Source: an uncultured Clostridia bacterium
GTDB lineage: Bacteria; Bacillota; Clostridia; UBA1381
NCBI GenBank assembly: GCA_947585795.1
Contig: CANPXG010000020.1
Span: 1 to 39,484, forward strand
Reading direction: 5' to 3'
Length of the DNA stretch: 39,484 bases
Shown here: positions 1 through 7,482 of the stretch, piece after piece
Layout of the letters: the number at the start of each line of letters is the position of its first letter
Numbering within the stretch: the stretch's first letter is position 1
The notes under the pieces: generated by a model
The model's database searches: none
Told to the model about the DNA's origin: nothing
The model's input: only the letters and a program-made list of their open reading frames with translations
Position numbers and translations under genes: made by a program

Positions 1-150
1 TAAAAGGAAGCAAAAGAAAATAGCGCTTTAGCGCAAGCGTGATGAAGTGGTGCGGCTGACAAGCCGTTCAGTGCGCTCACAAGCGCATGCCAGTAATAGC
101 CCCTTATAGGGGCAGTGCAAGCCACCGGCTAAGCCGGTGGTCTTGACTAG
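1..150 (+). mobile_element. Probable right end of an IS200/IS605-type element (partial)
   Basis: This non-coding stretch contains compact hairpins: GCCCCT-TAT-AGGGGC at 99-113 and CCACCGGCT-A-AGCCGGTGG at 122-140, followed by TCTTGACTAG. Closely spaced hairpins of this kind, ending in a short TTGAC-like site, are typical of the right ends of IS200/IS605 elements, where the guide-RNA scaffold of TnpB overlaps the end. The window opens with TAA, which could be the stop codon of a tnpB gene lying to the left. No transposase is visible inside the window, so this remains a pattern-based guess. Confidence 0.35.
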
Positions 151-153
151 CTA

Positions 154-182
154 TTGAACCGCAGCGAAAGAAGTGGTAAAAT
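154..182 (+). promoter_or_regulatory. Promoter of the GNAT gene
   Basis: TTGAAC (154-159) and TAAAAT (177-182) are separated by 17 bp, with a TGG extension just before the -10. It lies directly after the putative element end, so the acetyltransferase is transcribed independently of it. Confidence 0.6.
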
Positions 183-217
183 AGTGTTACAGAGGAAATG
201 AAAGGGAGGCGGCTAAG

Positions 218-634
218 ATGGGAACGGTTGAAATCAGATACATGAATGATGATGACAAGGATTTTTGGTACAGCCTTGACCGCCACTTGCCGGAAACGGA
301 GTTTCATAGCAAAGTACGTGCCAAAACCGGCTATGTGATACTGTCGGACGGCACGCCGGTCGGACTTATGCGCTACAATCTCTTTTGGGACAACACGCCG
401 TTCTGCACGCTGCTTTTCGTGGACGAAAAACACCGCGGACGGGGCTTTGGGACACGGCTTATGGAACACTGGGAAAACGACATGAAATCACGCGGATATG
501 ATTTACTGCTCACGTCAACGCAGTCCGACGAAACGGCGCAGCATTTTTACCGCAAAATAGGCTACACCGATTGCGGCTGCCTCTTATTGAAGTCACAGGC
601 GGCGGAGATATTTTTAAGCAAAGAGATAAAATAA
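218..634 (+). CDS. GNAT family N-acetyltransferase
   Basis: The 138-residue protein has the size and fold pattern of a single-domain acetyl-CoA-dependent N-acetyltransferase. The acetyl-CoA loop is visible as RGRGFGTRLM (about residues 73-82), preceded by the beta4 strand TLLFVDEKHR. The C-terminal part, TSTQSDETAQHFYRKIGY, is the usual helix that closes the active site. The ATG at 218 follows a good ribosome site (GGGAGG). The substrate cannot be told from sequence; the family covers antibiotics, amines, amino acids and protein N-termini. It is followed after 20 bp by the YjbR-like gene and probably shares its transcript. Confidence 0.85.
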   Translation: MGTVEIRYMNDDDKDFWYSLDRHLPETEFHSKVRAKTGYVILSDGTPVGLMRYNLFWDNTPFCTLLFVDEKHRGRGFGTRLMEHWENDMKSRGYDLLLTSTQSDETAQHFYRKIGYTDCGCLLLKSQAAEIFLSKEIK

Positions 635-654
635 CATTTTGGCAGGGTATACAT

Positions 655-1050
655 ATGAACGAGATAAAGGAACAAATATTGGCATACGCGAAGAAAACGT
701 ATAAAACAACGCCGGACGCACCGTTTTCGACCGCGCCGACATATTACGTGCTGCGTCACAGCGACACGCGCAAATGGTACGCGCTTTTTATGGACGTGCC
801 ACGAAATCGGCTCGGCATGGAAGGCGGCGAACACGTCGATATTTTGAACATAAAATGCGATCCGATACTGTCGGGTTCGTTGCGGCTTCGGGAAGGATTT
901 TTGCCCGCGTACCACATGAACCGCGAAAACTGGCTCACGATACTTCTTGACGGAACCGTAGACGCGGAGGAAATCTACCCGCTGCTCGATATGAGCTACG
1001 AAATGACAAAGAAAAAGGTTAGGACTAAAAAAACGCTTAATAACTATTGA
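655..1050 (+). CDS. MmcQ/YjbR family protein
   Basis: This 131-residue protein resembles the MmcQ/YjbR family (DUF419), small proteins with a CyaY-like or double-wing DNA-binding fold and no settled biochemical role. Recognisable features are the early KWYALFMDVP strand, the central HVDILNIKCDP strand, the YHMNRENWLTI segment and the C-terminal LLDMSYEMT helix. The ATG at 655 was chosen over an in-frame ATG at 571 that would overlap the GNAT gene by 64 bp; the 655 start gives the usual family length. Its ribosome site is weak (GGCAGGGT). Its stop codon lies inside the -35 box of the next promoter. Confidence 0.75.
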   Translation: MNEIKEQILAYAKKTYKTTPDAPFSTAPTYYVLRHSDTRKWYALFMDVPRNRLGMEGGEHVDILNIKCDPILSGSLRLREGFLPAYHMNRENWLTILLDGTVDAEEIYPLLDMSYEMTKKKVRTKKTLNNY

Positions 1051-1075
1051 AAAATATGATTATTTGAGGTATAAT
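1047..1075 (+). promoter_or_regulatory. Promoter of ilvA
   Basis: TTGAAA (1047-1052) and a perfect TATAAT (1070-1075) are 17 bp apart. The -35 overlaps the TGA stop of the YjbR-like gene, so threonine dehydratase starts a new transcript. Confidence 0.8.
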
Positions 1076-1116
1076 TAACAGAATAAGGATAAGTATACGA
1101 AAGGATTTGGAACAAA

Positions 1117-2325
1117 ATGGATTTAGAACTCAAGGAAATTGAAAAAGCGGCGGCAAGGCTCGCGCCGACGATACACAGAACATCGATAGAGCAGTCACAG
1201 ACGTTTTCGCGCATGACGGGCGCGGACGTGTACTTAAAATACGAAAACCGGCAGAAAACAGGCTCGTTCAAGATAAGAGGAGCATCAAATAAAATAGCGG
1301 CGCTCGTTGAAAGGGGCGAGATAAAGTCGGCTGTCGCGTCGTCGGCGGGCAACCACGCGCAGGGTGTGGCTTACGCGTCGCACGTACACTCGATACCCGC
1401 GACGATCGTAATGCCGAAGTCAACGCCGATTGCCAAGGTCAGCGCGACCGAGGGCTACGGCGCGAAGGTGGTATTGCACGGCGACTGCTACGACGACGCT
1501 TACAACAAAGCCGTTGAAATCGCCGAAAAAGAGGGTGCGACGTTCCTACACCCGTTTGACGATTTGGAGGTAATGGCAGGTCAGGGCACGATCGGTATAG
1601 AGATACTTGAGGATTTGCCGACGGTCGACATGGTGCTTGTGCCCGCGGGCGGCGGCGGACTTTTAGCCGGTGTCGCGGCGTGCATCAAGCAGATAAATCC
1701 GCGCGTGCAGATAATAGGCGTGCAGGCGGAGGGCGCGCCCGCGATATGCAAATCGTTTAAGCAAAAGAAGAAAATCGTCACCGACACCGCCGCGACGATC
1801 GCCGACGGCATAGCTGTAAAAGCTCCGGGCGACAAGACTATGGAGATAATAAACAGATACGCCGACGACGTTGTGACGGTGAGCGACGCGGAAATTTCCG
1901 AGGCGATACTGCTGCTTTTGGAAAGAACGAAGCAAATGGTCGAACCCGCCGGCGCTACGACGCTCGCCGCCGTGCTGAACAACAAGATAGACGTTAAGGG
2001 TAAAAAGGTCGTGTGCGTGCTGTCGGGCGGCAACATAGACGTTAGCTTTGTGAACAGAATTATCGAGCTCGGTCTTATGTCGCGCGAGAGGAAGCTGAAA
2101 TTCGCGGCGACGCTGCTTGACATACCCGGCAGCCTTGGACACCTTTCCGACATTCTCGCGAAGGAAAACGCGAATATAGTTATGGTGCAGTACGACAGAT
2201 TGAGTCCCGACCTCGACCCGAACGAGGTTATAATACACATCGCGTGCGACGTCGGCGGACGCGAGCACGGAGAAAGAGTAGTAAAAACGCTTGAAAAGAA
2301 CGGCTACAAGGTAACGAGAGAGTAA
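1117..2325 (+). CDS. ilvA: Threonine ammonia-lyase (threonine dehydratase) with ACT domain
   Basis: This PLP enzyme deaminates L-threonine to 2-oxobutanoate plus ammonia, in isoleucine synthesis or threonine catabolism. The PLP lysine is in SFKIRGASNK (Lys52). SSAGNHAQGVAYA binds the substrate carboxylate, and the phosphate-binding glycine loop is PAGGGGLLAG. A C-terminal ACT domain (about residues 325-402, starting KLKFAATLLDIPGSLGHL) matches the 400-residue clostridial form; the long E. coli biosynthetic enzyme has two such modules. No other ilv genes are nearby, so biosynthetic versus catabolic use is open. The ATG at 1117 follows AAAGGA. The gene has its own consensus promoter. Confidence 0.93.
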   Translation: MDLELKEIEKAAARLAPTIHRTSIEQSQTFSRMTGADVYLKYENRQKTGSFKIRGASNKIAALVERGEIKSAVASSAGNHAQGVAYASHVHSIPATIVMPKSTPIAKVSATEGYGAKVVLHGDCYDDAYNKAVEIAEKEGATFLHPFDDLEVMAGQGTIGIEILEDLPTVDMVLVPAGGGGLLAGVAACIKQINPRVQIIGVQAEGAPAICKSFKQKKKIVTDTAATIADGIAVKAPGDKTMEIINRYADDVVTVSDAEISEAILLLLERTKQMVEPAGATTLAAVLNNKIDVKGKKVVCVLSGGNIDVSFVNRIIELGLMSRERKLKFAATLLDIPGSLGHLSDILAKENANIVMVQYDRLSPDLDPNEVIIHIACDVGGREHGERVVKTLEKNGYKVTRE

Positions 2326-2348
2326 CACATTTTTCAGAGGTGAAAGCC

Positions 2349-3539
2349 ATGATAAAAAAATCTCTTATAACGCTCATGTACGAAGCGGCGTCAATACAGC
2401 GGTGGAACGACCATATCCGCCCGTGGACGGGCTTTACCGAGCTTGACAAGCAGGCGCACAAGATGTTCTACGCCTACGTTCTCGCGAGATGCGAGGGTGA
2501 GGGCGTGGACATGATACGCCTTATCGAGGGCGGCATATTCGAGTTTTTTCACAGGATTGTAATGACCGACATAAAACCGCCGATATACCACAAGCTCGTT
2601 GAGGAAAAGGGTTATCAGATAGACCGCTGGGTGCTGTCGCAGCTTGAGGACGGTATGCGTGAGATAGGCGGCGGTTTTTTTGAGCGTATGGAGAGATATT
2701 ACTCCGACAGGGACTACTCCGCGCTCGAAAAGAAAATCCTGAAGGCGGCGCACTACCACGCGAGCAACTGGGAATTTAAGATAATCTACCCGATGAACGG
2801 CGAAACGTTTGGCATAGAGCAGGTCAAAAACGAAATGGCGCAGGGACTTGCCGCGTGTGACACGTTCGCGGGATTTCGGTATTTCGCCGGAAGCGAGTAT
2901 CTGCAGCAGTTTTTGTCGCTTATCGGCAAGCTGCGCTACCAGCAGCGGTGGGCGAAGGCGGAGAGAATGCCGCAGACGTTTGTAATGGGACATATGCTCG
3001 TTGTGGCGATACTGTCGTACTTTGTGACGCTGGAGCTTAATGATCCCTGCCCGAAACGGCTTCAAAATAACTTCTTCACGGGGCTTTTCCACGACCTCCC
3101 GGAGGTTCTGACGCGCGATATTGTATCGCCGGTCAAAAACAGCGTTAAAGGGCTGGACAGTCTAATAAGCGAAATCGAGGACGAGCAGATGCGCAAAATT
3201 ATATATCCGCTGCTGCCGCCCGAATGGCACAGGGATATAGAATACTACACAGAAAACGAGTTTGATTCCAAGGTGATAAACGACGGTGATTTGGAAATCA
3301 CGACTACGGATATTATAAACGAAAAATACAACGAGGATAAGTATAACCCGATGGACGGTCAGCTTGTGCGCTGCTGCGACCACCTGTCGGCGTACATCGA
3401 GGCGTATATGTCGCTAAGCTACGGCATACGCTCCGAGCAGATGGTGTCGGGTTACGACCATCTTCGTGAAAAATATAAGGATAAGGTTGTGGGCGGACTG
3501 GATATAGGACGGCTGTTCCGCTATTTTGAACTGAAATGA
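2349..3539 (+). CDS. Tandem HD-domain (YfbR-like) phosphohydrolase
   Basis: The 396-residue protein resembles the YfbR/HD_3 metal-dependent phosphohydrolases, which include 5'-deoxynucleotidases. The active C-terminal half shows His215 (FVMGHMLVV), the His248-Asp249 pair in GLFHDLPEVLTRDIVSPVK, and a late Asp344 (CCDHLSAYIEA). The N-terminal half looks like a decayed copy: QAHKMFYAYVLA gives the first histidine, but the HD pair reads FFHRIVMTDIKPPI, so the aspartate is arginine. The ATG at 2349, preceded by AGAGGTG, is preferred to an in-frame GTG at 2340 that lies inside that ribosome site. The gene ends in ATGA, sharing 4 bp with recX, so the two are translationally coupled. The substrate is unknown. 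Confidence 0.75.
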   Translation: MIKKSLITLMYEAASIQRWNDHIRPWTGFTELDKQAHKMFYAYVLARCEGEGVDMIRLIEGGIFEFFHRIVMTDIKPPIYHKLVEEKGYQIDRWVLSQLEDGMREIGGGFFERMERYYSDRDYSALEKKILKAAHYHASNWEFKIIYPMNGETFGIEQVKNEMAQGLAACDTFAGFRYFAGSEYLQQFLSLIGKLRYQQRWAKAERMPQTFVMGHMLVVAILSYFVTLELNDPCPKRLQNNFFTGLFHDLPEVLTRDIVSPVKNSVKGLDSLISEIEDEQMRKIIYPLLPPEWHRDIEYYTENEFDSKVINDGDLEITTTDIINEKYNEDKYNPMDGQLVRCCDHLSAYIEAYMSLSYGIRSEQMVSGYDHLREKYKDKVVGGLDIGRLFRYFELK

Positions 3540-4018
3540 GAAAAGGAAGATACGAGAAAAAGGAGCTTACCTACGAGGAAGCGAAGGATAAGGCGCTGAG
3601 GCTTTTGGAGTACCGCGCCCACAGCGAGAAGGAGCTTGCGGATAAGCTCAAAATCGCGGGAGCGCAGGAGTACGACATAGAGGAAATACTTAATTTTTGC
3701 CGCAATTACGGATTTGTGGACGACAAAAAATATGCCGTTGCAAAAGCACGTGATTTAAAGAACCTCAAAAAGTACGGAATAAGGCGCATTAAATCCGAGC
3801 TTTACAGTAAAGGTATCGACGCGGAGCACATTGAGGAAGCGATCGCGGAGCTCGATGATGACGAAGAGGACGTTCTTCTTCCGCTTGTGAGAAAAAAACT
3901 CGGCGGATTTGACAAAAAAAACGTTGACAAGTGCATACGCTACTTTTTATACCGAGGCTACGAATTCAGCGACATAAAAAACTGTATCGAAAATATTAAG
4001 ACGGAATACGGAGAGTAA
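3536..4018 (+). CDS. recX: Regulatory protein RecX
   Basis: RecX binds RecA filaments and limits strand exchange. The 160-residue helical protein shows three RecX repeats. The first is LTYEEAKDKALRLLEYR with HSEKELADKLK. The second is ILNFCRNYGFVDDKKYAVAKARD followed by KKYGIRRIKSELYSKGI. The third is a C-terminal arm ending FLYRGYEFSDIKNCIE. Length and order match the family. It overlaps the HD gene by 4 bp and lies 4 bp before rimO. recA itself is not in the window. Confidence 0.88.
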   Translation: MRKGRYEKKELTYEEAKDKALRLLEYRAHSEKELADKLKIAGAQEYDIEEILNFCRNYGFVDDKKYAVAKARDLKNLKKYGIRRIKSELYSKGIDAEHIEEAIAELDDDEEDVLLPLVRKKLGGFDKKNVDKCIRYFLYRGYEFSDIKNCIENIKTEYGE

Positions 4019-4022
4019 ACAT

Positions 4023-5351
4023 ATGTATAACATCGGTCTTGTTTCGCTCGGCTGCGCGAAAAATCAGACAGATGCCGAAACGATGCTCGGCATACTCGCG
4101 TCGGACGGCTTTAACATAACATACGACGCTTCAGACGCGGACGTGATAATAGTCAACACGTGCGGCTTTATCGAGCAAGCAAAACAGGAATCAATAGACG
4201 CTATACTGGAAATGGCTAAATATAAGGAGGACAGGTGCAAGCTCCTTATCGCGACCGGCTGCCTTGCGGAGAGGTACAGCAAGGAGATCCTTACGGAGCT
4301 GCCGGAGGTTGACGCGGTACTTGGCACAGGCGACTACGACAAAATAGCGCGTGTAATAAAGGACGCGTTCGCGGGTGAAAAGGTCGTCATATGCGGCAAC
4401 ATAAACAGAACGCCGCCCTCGCACCTGCCGCGCATGCTGTCAACGCCGCCGTACACGGCGTACCTTAAGATAGCGGACGGATGCGACAACAACTGCACAT
4501 ACTGCGCGATACCGCTTATACGCGGTCATTTTCGCAGCAGGAGCATAGAGGATATTACGGACGAGGCGCGGCGGCTTGCCGAAAGCGGAGTTAAGGAGCT
4601 TATAATGATAGCTCAGGACACGTCGCGTTACGGCTCCGACATATACGGCAAAAACTCGCTTGACATGCTTCTCGAGGAGCTTGTAAAGGTGGAGGGAATA
4701 GAGTGGATACGCGTGCACTACCTTTACCCCGAAGCCATAACCGACAGCCTTATAGACGTGATGGCGAAGCACGGTAAGATATGCAATTATATAGATATGC
4801 CGGTGCAGCACGCCGACAATTACATCCTTCGCCGCATGGCAAGACGCACCACGCGCGAGGAAATGCTTGACAAAATAGAGAAAATACGTAAAAAGCTGCC
4901 CGACTGCACAATACGAACGTCCATTATAGTGGGTTTCCCGGGTGAAACGGAGGAGCACTTTAAAGAGCTTTACGATTTCGTCAAAACGGTCAAATTTGAC
5001 CGTATGGGCGTGTTTACGTATTCGCAGGAGGAGGATACTCCCGCCGCGTCATTCCCGAATCAGGTCGACGAGGCGGTAAAGAACGAGCGCCTTGACGCGC
5101 TTATGACGCTCCAGCAGGGCATATCGCTCGACCTTAACCGCGCGAAGCTCGGCAAGACGATAGAGGTGATAGTCGAAGGCTATGACGAGGACAGCTTCCT
5201 TTTTTACGGAAGGAGCCGCGGCGACAGCATAGACGTGGACGGCAAGGTATATTTCGGCGCGGAGGACGAGATCAATGAGGGAGATATAATAAAGGTAAAG
5301 GTGCTCGACGCGAGTGAATACGATTTAAGCGGACAAGCGGTAACAAAATAA
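4023..5351 (+). CDS. rimO: Ribosomal protein S12 methylthiotransferase RimO
   Basis: RimO adds a methylthio group to the conserved aspartate of ribosomal protein S12, using two [4Fe-4S] clusters and SAM. The N-terminal UPF0004 domain carries three cluster cysteines (SLGCAKNQTDAE, VNTCGFIEQAK, ATGCLAERY). The radical-SAM motif CDNNCTYCAIPLIRG follows near residue 155. A TRAM domain occupies roughly the last 70 residues. RimO rather than MiaB is indicated by SLGCAKN, IEQAKQESID and the CAIPLIRG sequence. The ATG at 4023 is preceded by GGAGAG. It is followed by pgsA, the common Bacillota order. Confidence 0.93.
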   Translation: MYNIGLVSLGCAKNQTDAETMLGILASDGFNITYDASDADVIIVNTCGFIEQAKQESIDAILEMAKYKEDRCKLLIATGCLAERYSKEILTELPEVDAVLGTGDYDKIARVIKDAFAGEKVVICGNINRTPPSHLPRMLSTPPYTAYLKIADGCDNNCTYCAIPLIRGHFRSRSIEDITDEARRLAESGVKELIMIAQDTSRYGSDIYGKNSLDMLLEELVKVEGIEWIRVHYLYPEAITDSLIDVMAKHGKICNYIDMPVQHADNYILRRMARRTTREEMLDKIEKIRKKLPDCTIRTSIIVGFPGETEEHFKELYDFVKTVKFDRMGVFTYSQEEDTPAASFPNQVDEAVKNERLDALMTLQQGISLDLNRAKLGKTIEVIVEGYDEDSFLFYGRSRGDSIDVDGKVYFGAEDEINEGDIIKVKVLDASEYDLSGQAVTK

Positions 5352-5374
5352 CCGCGCCGCGGGAGGTAAAAAAA

Positions 5375-5926
5375 ATGAACACAGCCAACAAATTAACACT
5401 GCTGCGGGTCATACTTGTGCCCATATTCATGGTACTGTTTATGATCGACAGTGCGGCTTGCCATTACGCCGCTTTGGGCGTGTTTGTGCTTGCGTCCGTC
5501 ACGGACTGGCTCGACGGATATGTGGCAAGGAAGTACGACCAAATGACGACTTTCGGAAAGTTTGTGGATCCGCTTGCGGACAAGGTTTTGACTACGGCGG
5601 CGTTTCTGATACTCATGCACTACGGACGCATGTCGGTATGGGCGCTCATGATAGTGCTCGCGCGCGAGTTTATGGTCGCGGGAGTAAGGCTGGTCGCCGC
5701 CGGCGAAGGCAAGGTAGTGGCGGCGAGCATGTGGGGCAAGCTGAAAACGGTAACGCAGATGATTGCTATAATAGCGGCGATGCTGCTTCTGCCTGTGCGT
5801 TCAACTGTTTTTGGGGTACAGCCGCGCCTTATCTCCGATATACTTATATGGCTTTCGGTCTTGTTCACGGTAATATCGGGCGTGGATTATCTTGTAAAAA
5901 ATTGGCGGCTCATGGAGCTTAAATAA
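5375..5926 (+). CDS. pgsA: CDP-diacylglycerol-glycerol-3-phosphate 3-phosphatidyltransferase
   Basis: PgsA makes phosphatidylglycerophosphate, the first committed step to phosphatidylglycerol, in the membrane. The CDP-alcohol phosphotransferase signature D-x2-DG-x2-AR-x8-G-x3-D-x3-D is intact in DWLDGYVARKYD followed by FGKFVDPLADK (about residues 46-75). Several hydrophobic helices surround it, the last ending near VLFTVISGVDYLV. At 183 residues it has normal length. The ATG at 5375 follows GGGAGGT. It sits 23 bp after rimO and 15 bp before hisIE in one run of genes. Confidence 0.93.
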   Translation: MNTANKLTLLRVILVPIFMVLFMIDSAACHYAALGVFVLASVTDWLDGYVARKYDQMTTFGKFVDPLADKVLTTAAFLILMHYGRMSVWALMIVLAREFMVAGVRLVAAGEGKVVAASMWGKLKTVTQMIAIIAAMLLLPVRSTVFGVQPRLISDILIWLSVLFTVISGVDYLVKNWRLMELK

Positions 5927-5941
5927 TAGGAGGTTACGTAC

Positions 5942-6577
5942 ATGGAAGAAATTATAAACGTATTGAAATTCGATTCGCGCGGACTTATTCCCGCCGTTGT
6001 ACAGAATATCGAAACGAACGAGGTACTTATGGTCGCGTACATGAACGCGGACACGATAAGAAAAACGGCAAAGACGGGCAGAGCGACGTTTTGGTCGAGA
6101 AGCCGCGCCGAGGAATGGGTAAAGGGCGAAACGTCCGGCAACTATATGTACGTGCGTGAGATACGCGTGGATTGTGACTGTGACTGCCTCGTCCTGCTCG
6201 TAAATCCCGCAGGTCCCGCGTGCCACACGGGCAACAGGAGCTGCTTCTTCCGCAAGGTGGAGGACGGAAAGCTTGTCGAGGATAAAAAGGAAGCCGTTCG
6301 CTCCGACGCGTTCGCGCGCGAACAGGCGGTGGTAACGGACAGAAAGCAGAATCCCGAGGAGGGCAGCTACACGAACTACCTCTTTGACAAAGGCGAGGAT
6401 AAGATACTTAAAAAGGTGGGCGAGGAAGCTGCGGAGGTCGTTATCGCCGGCAAGAACCGCGACAAGGACGAAATAAGCTACGAGGTCGCCGACCTTATCT
6501 ACCACCTCACCGTCATGCTCGTCGATAACGGCATGACCTGGGAGGATATTTACAAGGAAATGGAAAAAAGACGCTAA
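5942..6577 (+). CDS. hisI: Bifunctional phosphoribosyl-AMP cyclohydrolase / phosphoribosyl-ATP pyrophosphatase
   Basis: The protein carries out steps two and three of histidine synthesis. The HisI cyclohydrolase half (about 1-115) has metal ligands in VDCDCDCLVLLV and GPACHTGNRSCFF. The HisE pyrophosphohydrolase half (about 125-205) has the MazG-like helix motif KVGEEAAEVVIA and the acidic EISYEVADLIYHL. No other his genes are in the window, which is unusual because hisIE normally closes a his operon. The start has a strong AGGAGGT site. A weak hairpin (ACGCT-N6-AGCGT at 6571-6586, then AAAATCTTTT) overlaps the stop and may end the operon. Confidence 0.92.
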   Translation: MEEIINVLKFDSRGLIPAVVQNIETNEVLMVAYMNADTIRKTAKTGRATFWSRSRAEEWVKGETSGNYMYVREIRVDCDCDCLVLLVNPAGPACHTGNRSCFFRKVEDGKLVEDKKEAVRSDAFAREQAVVTDRKQNPEEGSYTNYLFDKGEDKILKKVGEEAAEVVIAGKNRDKDEISYEVADLIYHLTVMLVDNGMTWEDIYKEMEKRR

Positions 6578-6606
6578 AAACAGCGTAAAATCTTTTAATA
6601 AAACAG

Positions 6607-6635
6607 TTGCATTTTTAATGTGATTGTGGTATAAT
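6607..6635 (+). promoter_or_regulatory. Promoter of a short RNA upstream of the PBECR4-like gene
   Basis: TTGCAT (6607-6612) and TATAAT (6630-6635) have a 17-bp spacer and a TGG extended -10. The expected start is near 6642. It sits about 170 bp before the next start codon, with a terminator in between. Confidence 0.75.
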
Positions 6636-6641
6636 AATAAT

Positions 6642-6788
6642 GACCTAAGAAGCAATTTACTTTGTCAGGCAGAGATTGCGGAGGTTCTTTAAGCAGTTAT
6701 TGCTTCGCTGCTCCTGAATAGGCTTTACCGCCGAGAAACAAAAGCATTATTTTGTAATTAGCGCCTCTTGAAATATAGAGGCGTTTTT
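6642..6788 (+). ncRNA. Candidate structured RNA or attenuated leader
   Basis: This is the roughly 147-nt transcript predicted between a strong promoter and an intrinsic terminator. Possible helices are AAGAAGCAAT pairing with ATTGC plus TTCTT (6649-6688 region), AGCAG with CTGCT (6692-6712), ACAAAA with TTTTGT (6738-6755), and the terminator stem. Three weak AAGCA-type starts occur at 6650, 6691 and 6742. It matches no riboswitch or T-box consensus that I can recall. It could be a free small RNA, an attenuator, or an RNA antitoxin for the downstream protein. Confidence 0.45.
6762..6788 (+). terminator. Intrinsic terminator before the PBECR4-like gene
   Basis: The stem CGCCTC (6762-6767) pairs with GAGGCG (6778-6783) around a 10-nt loop and is followed by five T residues. 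It lies 18 bp before the next start codon, so it would limit read-through into that gene. Confidence 0.75.
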
Positions 6789-6806
6789 ACGTAAGGTGGA
6801 AAAATT

Positions 6807-7361
6807 ATGAATTTACTGAAGAAATGCGCCGATGTCTATAAGAAATATGTAGGCTGTAATTATACTTTTATTTTAGACTGCGGCATTAGCATTGAGGTTG
6901 AGTTTCGTTCGGAATATTTTTACCATCTTGCCGGATTGCACTATTTAACGGATATTGTACAGGTAAACAGAAACAGATTAAATAATTCACCCGCAAACAT
7001 ATTTAAACGAATATTAAATGACAAAATTAATGACACATTAGTTGAAAAGAGTAAATTTTACGCAAAAATTCAAGACAGACTGATATATCTCTCAGATTTT
7101 GATGACCTTATGACTGCGAAAGTAATTGTGGATTTTGACAGCACAAAAGTAAAGACTTCCATACTGTCACGTTATTTATTATATAAGCAATATAATGACG
7201 TATATGCCATATTAGGATTAAAATATGACATAAACAAGGATGTTTATATACCTGAAACTTTTATTGCGGAACATTCGGACTATTATATAAAAGATCAAAT
7301 TTCTTATGATATAGTAGATGTAAAATGTACATATTACGGAAATAATCATAAACAACGTTGA
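6807..7361 (+). CDS. PBECR4-like putative nuclease/toxin, AT-rich
   Basis: The 184-residue protein resembles the PBECR4 family, a group in the barnase/EndoU/colicin/RelE-like nuclease fold found in mobile and phage contexts. Supporting segments are YFYHLAGLHYLTDIVQV (about 37-53), EKSKFYAKIQDRLIYLSDF (about 80-98) and VIVDFDSTKVKTSILSRYLLYK (about 107-128). No catalytic residue can be named with confidence. The gene is clearly more AT-rich than its neighbours (TTA, AAA, ATT codons), which suggests recent transfer. It has its own ribosome site (AAGGTGG) and lies just behind a promoter-RNA-terminator unit. An ordinary hypothetical protein is the alternative. Confidence 0.55.
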   Translation: MNLLKKCADVYKKYVGCNYTFILDCGISIEVEFRSEYFYHLAGLHYLTDIVQVNRNRLNNSPANIFKRILNDKINDTLVEKSKFYAKIQDRLIYLSDFDDLMTAKVIVDFDSTKVKTSILSRYLLYKQYNDVYAILGLKYDINKDVYIPETFIAEHSDYYIKDQISYDIVDVKCTYYGNNHKQR

Positions 7362-7417
7362 TCTTACTCTTGTTTACGGAGAATTCAGCAAAAATACAAA
7401 TATTTTGTAAAAATGGA

Positions 7418-7446
7418 TTGAAAAACAGCATGCTGTATGTTACAAT
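7418..7446 (+). promoter_or_regulatory. Permease promoter with embedded palindrome
   Basis: TTGAAA (7418-7423) and TACAAT (7441-7446) are 17 bp apart. The spacer contains the perfect 12-bp palindrome ACAGCATGCTGT (7425-7436), well placed for a repressor. No purine riboswitch is visible in the leader. Confidence 0.7.
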
Positions 7447-7482
7447 GAAACTGATTAAAAATTCATAAAGGAAGAAAAAGCT

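Noticed and set aside
571-654. Longer start for the YjbR-like protein
   Set aside because: It would overlap the GNAT gene by 64 bp and adds residues unlike the family; the ATG at 655 fits.
7362-7482. Purine riboswitch before the permease (and likewise before purF at 37729-37797)
   Set aside because: The conserved purine aptamer core is not seen in either leader.
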